From Fertoeibacter niger (GTDB lineage Bacteria > Pseudomonadota > Alphaproteobacteria > Rhodobacterales > Rhodobacteraceae): a stretch of 64,000 bases of DNA. Of the stretch, positions 60,482-64,000 are shown in pieces (position 1 is the stretch's first letter; each line of letters starts with the position of its first letter). The notes below the pieces were generated by a model, which saw only the letters and a list, made by a program, of their open reading frames with translations, did no database searches and was not told the DNA's origin. The position numbers were made by a program, and so were the translations under genes. The DNA lies in NCBI RefSeq assembly GCF_009380135.2, contig NZ_WHUT02000001.1, positions 372,001-436,000 of the forward strand. The letters are read 5' to 3'.

Positions 60482-62049
60482 CACCCGCGCCGCTCCAGCA
60501 GCAGCAGTTCCAGCGCGCCACGCCGCGCGGTATCTTCCAGCCCCACATGGCGCAGCAGAGTCAGCCCGTCGGTGACGCCGCGCAGATCGCCCTGCACCCC
60601 GGTGGCAATGCGGTCCATCGCCCAGAGCAGCGCCTCGCCCAGACGGTTCTGGTCCAGCAACACCTGCGCGTCGGGGGCCAGCGCCGGGGTCAGAAACGCC
60701 TGCGCCACGGCCCGGCCCATCGCATCCTGCGGGGCCACACCGGCCAGCGCGCCGCGCGCCACACCCACCAGAAACGCCTCGGCCGGGTCGGCTGCGGTGC
60801 GGGCCATGGCAATGCGCTCATAGCGCGGTGAAAGCAGACCGATGCGGAAAGCCAGCGCCGCCGCAGGCCCGGTCAGCGTGAGATCGGCCAGCCGTTCGGA
60901 AAATAGCGTGGCAAAGGGCACCTCCAACTCGGCCCCGGTCATCTGCGCCCAGGCGGCGGGCAGGCGGCGGGACGCCTCTTCGGCATTGCCTGAAGTCAGC
61001 GCGGCATCAAGGCGCTGGAACGCCTCGACCCGGTCCCACACCCCGCCGGATGCGGCGGGCAGGCGTTCGGTATACAACCCCAGCAGCAGGTTGGGCTCAA
61101 TGGCCCCGGCGCGGGCCAGACGTTCCGCCGCCTCGATCTGCGCCTTCCAGCCCGCCGCGTCGCGCAGTTCGGCATGGGAAAAGGCAATGGGCAGCGTGTG
61201 GGTGGACAAAGGCTCGCCCACCGCCTCCATCATGCGCCAGCCCAGTGGGGTGGGGCGGGCAGGGGCGGGAAGATCGCCCTCGCCTTCATAAAGATCGGGG
61301 TCAAGAAAGCGCGACAGCAGCGCATCCTCTTCCTCGGTCACGAAACCCAGCGCCTGCGCGGTGCGCAATGTCAGCGCCGCCGCGTTCCAGTCGCCCGAGC
61401 GGGCAAGGCAGAAGATGCGGGCGGGAAAGGTGGGGGCCAGATCGGGGGCGGCCTGCATCACCTCGCAGGCGCGGTCTTCGGTGCCGGTCAGCAGCGCCAC
61501 GTCAAAGCTGCGGCGAAAGAAATCGGGGGCCTGGCTGCCGCCCGCCTCCAGCAGCGCCTGCGCCTGATCCAGCGCGCCCATCGCCAGCAGCCGGTCGATG
61601 CGCGCCAGCAGCAGCACACCCCGGCCTGCGGCATCGGCGGGCGCCTCGGCCTCGGCCAGCAGCAGGGTCAGCAGCAGCGATTGCAGCGCGGGCAGGTTGC
61701 CCGGGTCGGCGGCGGTCAGGGCGGCGGCAATCTCATCGGTCCGGCCCAGACCCCACAGCGCGCGGGGCAGGCCGGTGGCCTGCGGCGACAAAAGGCCCGC
61801 CGCATCGGGCGCAGGCCCGTCCAGCGTGCTGACGGCCACATCGGCGGGCAGGGCGCCCGCGCTGACGGCCGGTTCCTCGGGGGGCAGGGGTTGGGCCACC
61901 GGCACGGCAACCGATTGCGACAACCAGTCGATCGCCGACAGCGGCGCTTCGGCACGGGCGGCGGTGCCTGCGCAAAGGCTCAGGGCAAGCAGGGCGCATG
62001 AAACCGATGCGCGCTCCGTCAAACCCCGCAGCACTTTGTCAATCGGCAT
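60481..62049 (-). CDS. Exported helical-repeat protein of unknown function
   Basis: A 522-residue protein with a signal peptide (cleavage after A-A-R-A, about residue 33). The mature protein is alanine/leucine-rich with recurring helical pairs (for example L-D-Q-A-Q-A-L-L-E-A-G and D-W-N-A-A-A-L-T-L-R-T-A-Q-A-L) like degenerate TPR or Sel1 repeats. I know no family name. It overlaps the small upstream gene by 11 bases and xerD by one, so it belongs to a tight three-gene unit transcribed away from aroK. It probably works as a periplasmic scaffold. Confidence 0.7.
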   Translation of the reverse strand: MPIDKVLRGLTERASVSCALLALSLCAGTAARAEAPLSAIDWLSQSVAVPVAQPLPPEEPAVSAGALPADVAVSTLDGPAPDAAGLLSPQATGLPRALWGLGRTDEIAAALTAADPGNLPALQSLLLTLLLAEAEAPADAAGRGVLLLARIDRLLAMGALDQAQALLEAGGSQAPDFFRRSFDVALLTGTEDRACEVMQAAPDLAPTFPARIFCLARSGDWNAAALTLRTAQALGFVTEEEDALLSRFLDPDLYEGEGDLPAPARPTPLGWRMMEAVGEPLSTHTLPIAFSHAELRDAAGWKAQIEAAERLARAGAIEPNLLLGLYTERLPAASGGVWDRVEAFQRLDAALTSGNAEEASRRLPAAWAQMTGAELEVPFATLFSERLADLTLTGPAAALAFRIGLLSPRYERIAMARTAADPAEAFLVGVARGALAGVAPQDAMGRAVAQAFLTPALAPDAQVLLDQNRLGEALLWAMDRIATGVQGDLRGVTDGLTLLRHVGLEDTARRGALELLLLERRG

Positions 62050-62173
62050 TCAACACCACCGGCTTCGTCACCTCGGCCTGATCTGGCGACAGGTCCGCCA
62101 GATAGGCATAGCCCGTGAGGGCGGCGAAGGCCACCACCGCCAACACCAGTATTGCCTTGATGATGCGCCCCAT
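62039..62173 (-). CDS. Small single-pass membrane protein upstream of xerD unit
   Basis: A 44-residue protein with one membrane segment (I-I-K-A-I-L-V-L-A-V-V-A-F-A-A-L) and the tail Y-L-A-D-L-S-P-D-Q-A-E-V-T-K-P-V. In-frame ATGs at 62203 and 62215 would give 10-14 more residues; this start is the closest to the hydrophobic core and has GAGG upstream. Its end overlaps the next gene. It is divergent from aroK. Proteins of this shape seem conserved at this place in Rhodobacteraceae; function unknown. Confidence 0.65.
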   Translation of the reverse strand: MGRIIKAILVLAVVAFAALTGYAYLADLSPDQAEVTKPVVLNAD

Positions 62174-62365
62174 GCCCGTATGACCTCGTGTTTTCTGGTT
62201 CATGTTGTTGCCCATGCCACAGATGCGGTTGTCACACCGCACGGGCCGGGATCGGATGCGCAGATTATAACTGGCATTTGCGCCGAGTTCACGCCATTCA
62301 GGCACAAAACATTGCATTCGGCGGCAGGTCGCCGTGATGTGATACGGGGGATATGGCCGGGGACC

Positions 62366-62908
62366 ATGGGGCGGCTGAAGAAAACAGTGGTGCTGGTGGG
62401 CATGATGGGGGCGGGAAAGACCGCAGTGGGCACGCAGCTGGCGCGCCTGCTGGGGGTGCCTTTCCTTGATTCGGATGAGGAAATCGTCAAGGCGGCCAAC
62501 CGCACGATTGCCGAGATATTCGAACGCGATGGCGAGCCGTTCTTTCGCACCAAGGAAAGCCAGGTGCTGAACCGGCTGCTGCGCGGCACGCCTTGCGTGC
62601 TGTCCACCGGGGGCGGGGCCTTCTTGGCCGAGGCCAACCGCAGCATGGTGGCCGAACAGGGTGTGTCGGTGTGGCTGCGGGCCGATCTGGATGTGCTGTG
62701 GCAACGGGTGCGGCACAAGACCTCGCGCCCGCTGTTGCGCACCGCCAACCCGCGCGAGACATTGCGCAGCCTGCATGTGGCGCGCGAGCCGGTCTATGCG
62801 CTGGCCGATCTGGTGGTGGACAGTCAGGCAGACCTGCCGGTGGAACAGATGGCGCAGCGGGTGCGCGACGCGCTTTTTACCCGGCCCGACGTGCTGGAAA
62901 GGAAATGA
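62366..62908 (+). CDS. aroK: Shikimate kinase
   Basis: A 180-residue kinase that phosphorylates shikimate in aromatic amino acid synthesis. The P-loop G-M-M-G-A-G-K-T-A-V-G is at residues 12-22, followed by the shikimate-binding D-S-D-E-E-I and T-G-G-G-A-F. R-P-L-L is the lid/adenine region. It lies one base from aroB, so they form an operon, as in many bacteria. Confidence 0.95.
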   Translation: MGRLKKTVVLVGMMGAGKTAVGTQLARLLGVPFLDSDEEIVKAANRTIAEIFERDGEPFFRTKESQVLNRLLRGTPCVLSTGGGAFLAEANRSMVAEQGVSVWLRADLDVLWQRVRHKTSRPLLRTANPRETLRSLHVAREPVYALADLVVDSQADLPVEQMAQRVRDALFTRPDVLERK

Positions 62909-62909
62909 G

Positions 62910-64000
62910 ATGAGCGTTGATGTGGTGCCGGTCGCGCTGGGGGCGCGCAGCTATGAGGTGCGCATCGGCGCGGGCCTGATTGATCGCGCAGGGGTGGAAA
63001 TGGCCCCGCTGCTGCGCCGCAGGCGGGTGGCCGTGGTGACGGATGAAACCGTGGCCGCGCATCATCTGATGCGGCTGTCGGCGGCGCTGGAGGCCGAAGG
63101 CATCGCCATGACCGCGCTGGCCCTGCCGCCCGGCGAGGGCACGAAAGGCTGGGAGCAATTCGCCCGCTGCGTGGAATGGCTGCTGGAGCAGAAGGTGGAA
63201 CGCCGCGATGTGGTGGTGGCCTTTGGCGGCGGCGTGGTGGGCGATCTGGTGGGCTTTGCCGCGGCCGTGTTGCGGCGCGGGGTGCGTTTCGTGCAGATCC
63301 CCACGACGCTGCTGGCGCAGGTTGACAGTTCGGTGGGCGGCAAGACCGGCATCAACACGCCGCAGGGCAAGAACCTTGTCGGGGCCTTTCACCAGCCCAG
63401 CCTGGTGCTGGCCGATATCGACGTGCTGGAAACCCTTCCCCCCCGCGATTTTCTGGCAGGCTATGGCGAGGTGGTGAAATACGGCCTTCTGGGCGATCCT
63501 GCGTTCTTTGACTGGCTGGAGCTGAATGCCGCAGCCTTGCCCACCGATGCGGCGTTGCGCCAGAAGGCCGTCCTGCGCTCGGTCCAGATGAAGGCCGAAA
63601 TCGTGGCCCGCGACGAGACCGAGGAAGGCGACCGCGCTTTGCTGAACCTTGGCCATACATTCTGTCACGCGCTGGAAAAGGCCACCGGCTATGGCAACCG
63701 GCTGCTGCATGGCGAAGGTGTGGCGATCGGCTGCGCGCTGGCGTTTGAGCTGAGCCAGCGGCTTGGCCTGTGCGCGCAAGAGGCCCCCAGCCGGGTGCGC
63801 GCCCATCTGCGCGGTCTGGGCATGAAGGTTGATCTGGCCGACATTCCGGGCGACCTGCCGGGGGCTGATGTGCTGCTGGCCCTGATGGCGCAGGACAAAA
63901 AGGTGGTGGACGGCAAGCTGCGCTTCATTCTGGCGCGCGGGATAGGCGAGGCTTTCGTGGCCGACGACGTGCCCTCGGATCAGGTGCTGCGGCTGTTGGG
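62910..64000 (+). CDS. aroB: 3-dehydroquinate synthase (3' end cut by window)
   Basis: 363 residues of AroB are visible and only a few residues are missing at the right edge. The enzyme makes the carbocycle of the shikimate pathway using NAD and a divalent metal. F-G-G-G-V-V-G-D-L-V-G-F is the NAD-binding strand; G-G-K-T-G-I-N, the histidines in L-N-L-G-H-T-F-C-H-A and L-L-H-G-E-G-V-A are substrate and zinc ligands. It starts one base after the aroK stop and has GGAAA upstream. Confidence 0.96.
   Translation, partial: MSVDVVPVALGARSYEVRIGAGLIDRAGVEMAPLLRRRRVAVVTDETVAAHHLMRLSAALEAEGIAMTALALPPGEGTKGWEQFARCVEWLLEQKVERRDVVVAFGGGVVGDLVGFAAAVLRRGVRFVQIPTTLLAQVDSSVGGKTGINTPQGKNLVGAFHQPSLVLADIDVLETLPPRDFLAGYGEVVKYGLLGDPAFFDWLELNAAALPTDAALRQKAVLRSVQMKAEIVARDETEEGDRALLNLGHTFCHALEKATGYGNRLLHGEGVAIGCALAFELSQRLGLCAQEAPSRVRAHLRGLGMKVDLADIPGDLPGADVLLALMAQDKKVVDGKLRFILARGIGEAFVADDVPSDQVLRLL

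Overview
The window is a high-GC, gene-dense chromosomal segment whose content and gene order fit an alphaproteobacterium of the Rhodobacteraceae/Paracoccaceae (Rhodobacter, Tabrizicola, Gemmobacter type). Pointers are the pcm-tolC-DUF2497 block, the lpxD-acp-KAS block, the corrinoid-activation operon with a so-called virulence factor gene, a fused PntA plus PntB, xerD followed by an aroKB block, DUF1127 and DUF6280 small proteins, and recurring intergenic elements of a kind I recall from this family. No prophage, IS element, CRISPR array or rRNA operon is visible; one tRNA-Gly (anticodon CCC) is present. The genus is inference.

Layout. 0-4 kb: tail of a sensor kinase, a DUF1127 protein, gap (GAPDH), a small membrane protein, a DUF808 membrane protein, RidA and tRNA-Gly. 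Three TGTTAGCGC operator-like sites lie in front of DUF1127, gap and DUF808. 4.2-7.1 kb: two tandem secreted fasciclin proteins beside a SigK-type ECF sigma factor and its RskA-type anti-sigma factor. This mirrors the mycobacterial mpt83/mpt70-sigK-rskA locus, and the same GGAAC-N17-GTT motif precedes sigK and one fasciclin gene. 7.1-11.8 kb: a five-gene operon for corrinoid-dependent methyl transfer (RACo-type activator, methyl-H4folate:corrinoid methyltransferase, MTHFR-like protein, two small genes) without its corrinoid protein. 12-21.6 kb: Ppx/GppA and RlmE, an exported protein, a divergent DUF882/L,D-transpeptidase pair for cell-wall work, lpxD with a dedicated ACP and ketoacyl synthase, a GFA protein and an IalB-family protein.

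21.6-32.6 kb: an intergenic stretch with a likely small RNA, a HerA/YjgR ATPase, a CNNM/CorC protein, an amine oxidoreductase, Pcm, TolC, a PopZ-like protein, EF-P and YgfZ. 32.6-48.2 kb: MsbA-like exporter, class V aminotransferase, hybrid histidine kinase, DUF305 protein, PuuD-like hydrolase, a lipoprotein L,D-transpeptidase, an ECF42-type sigma factor with two YCII partners (one exported), tryptophan dioxygenase and kynureninase, and the PntAB proton-translocating transhydrogenase. 48-64 kb: a DUF3422 protein, a peptide-type ABC operon (dppD-dppF-SBP-dppB2-dppB1-dppC) with an unusual tandem permease duplication, a divergent ArgE-like deacylase and DAO oxidoreductase that may use its substrate, XerD, two envelope proteins, and aroK/aroB, the last cut by the window edge.

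The points most worth a second look are the SigK-fasciclin regulon, the ECF42 locus with a signal-peptide-bearing YCII protein lacking the DGPF motif, the duplicated dppB, the candidate sRNA at about 22.0 kb with its 19-bp inverted repeat, the three shared operators near gap, and the paired-dyad intergenic element. Most long reading frames antisense to these genes are GC-driven artefacts. Start sites were chosen from Shine-Dalgarno matches, overlaps and signal peptides; motif and hairpin coordinates were counted by eye and may be off by a base or two.
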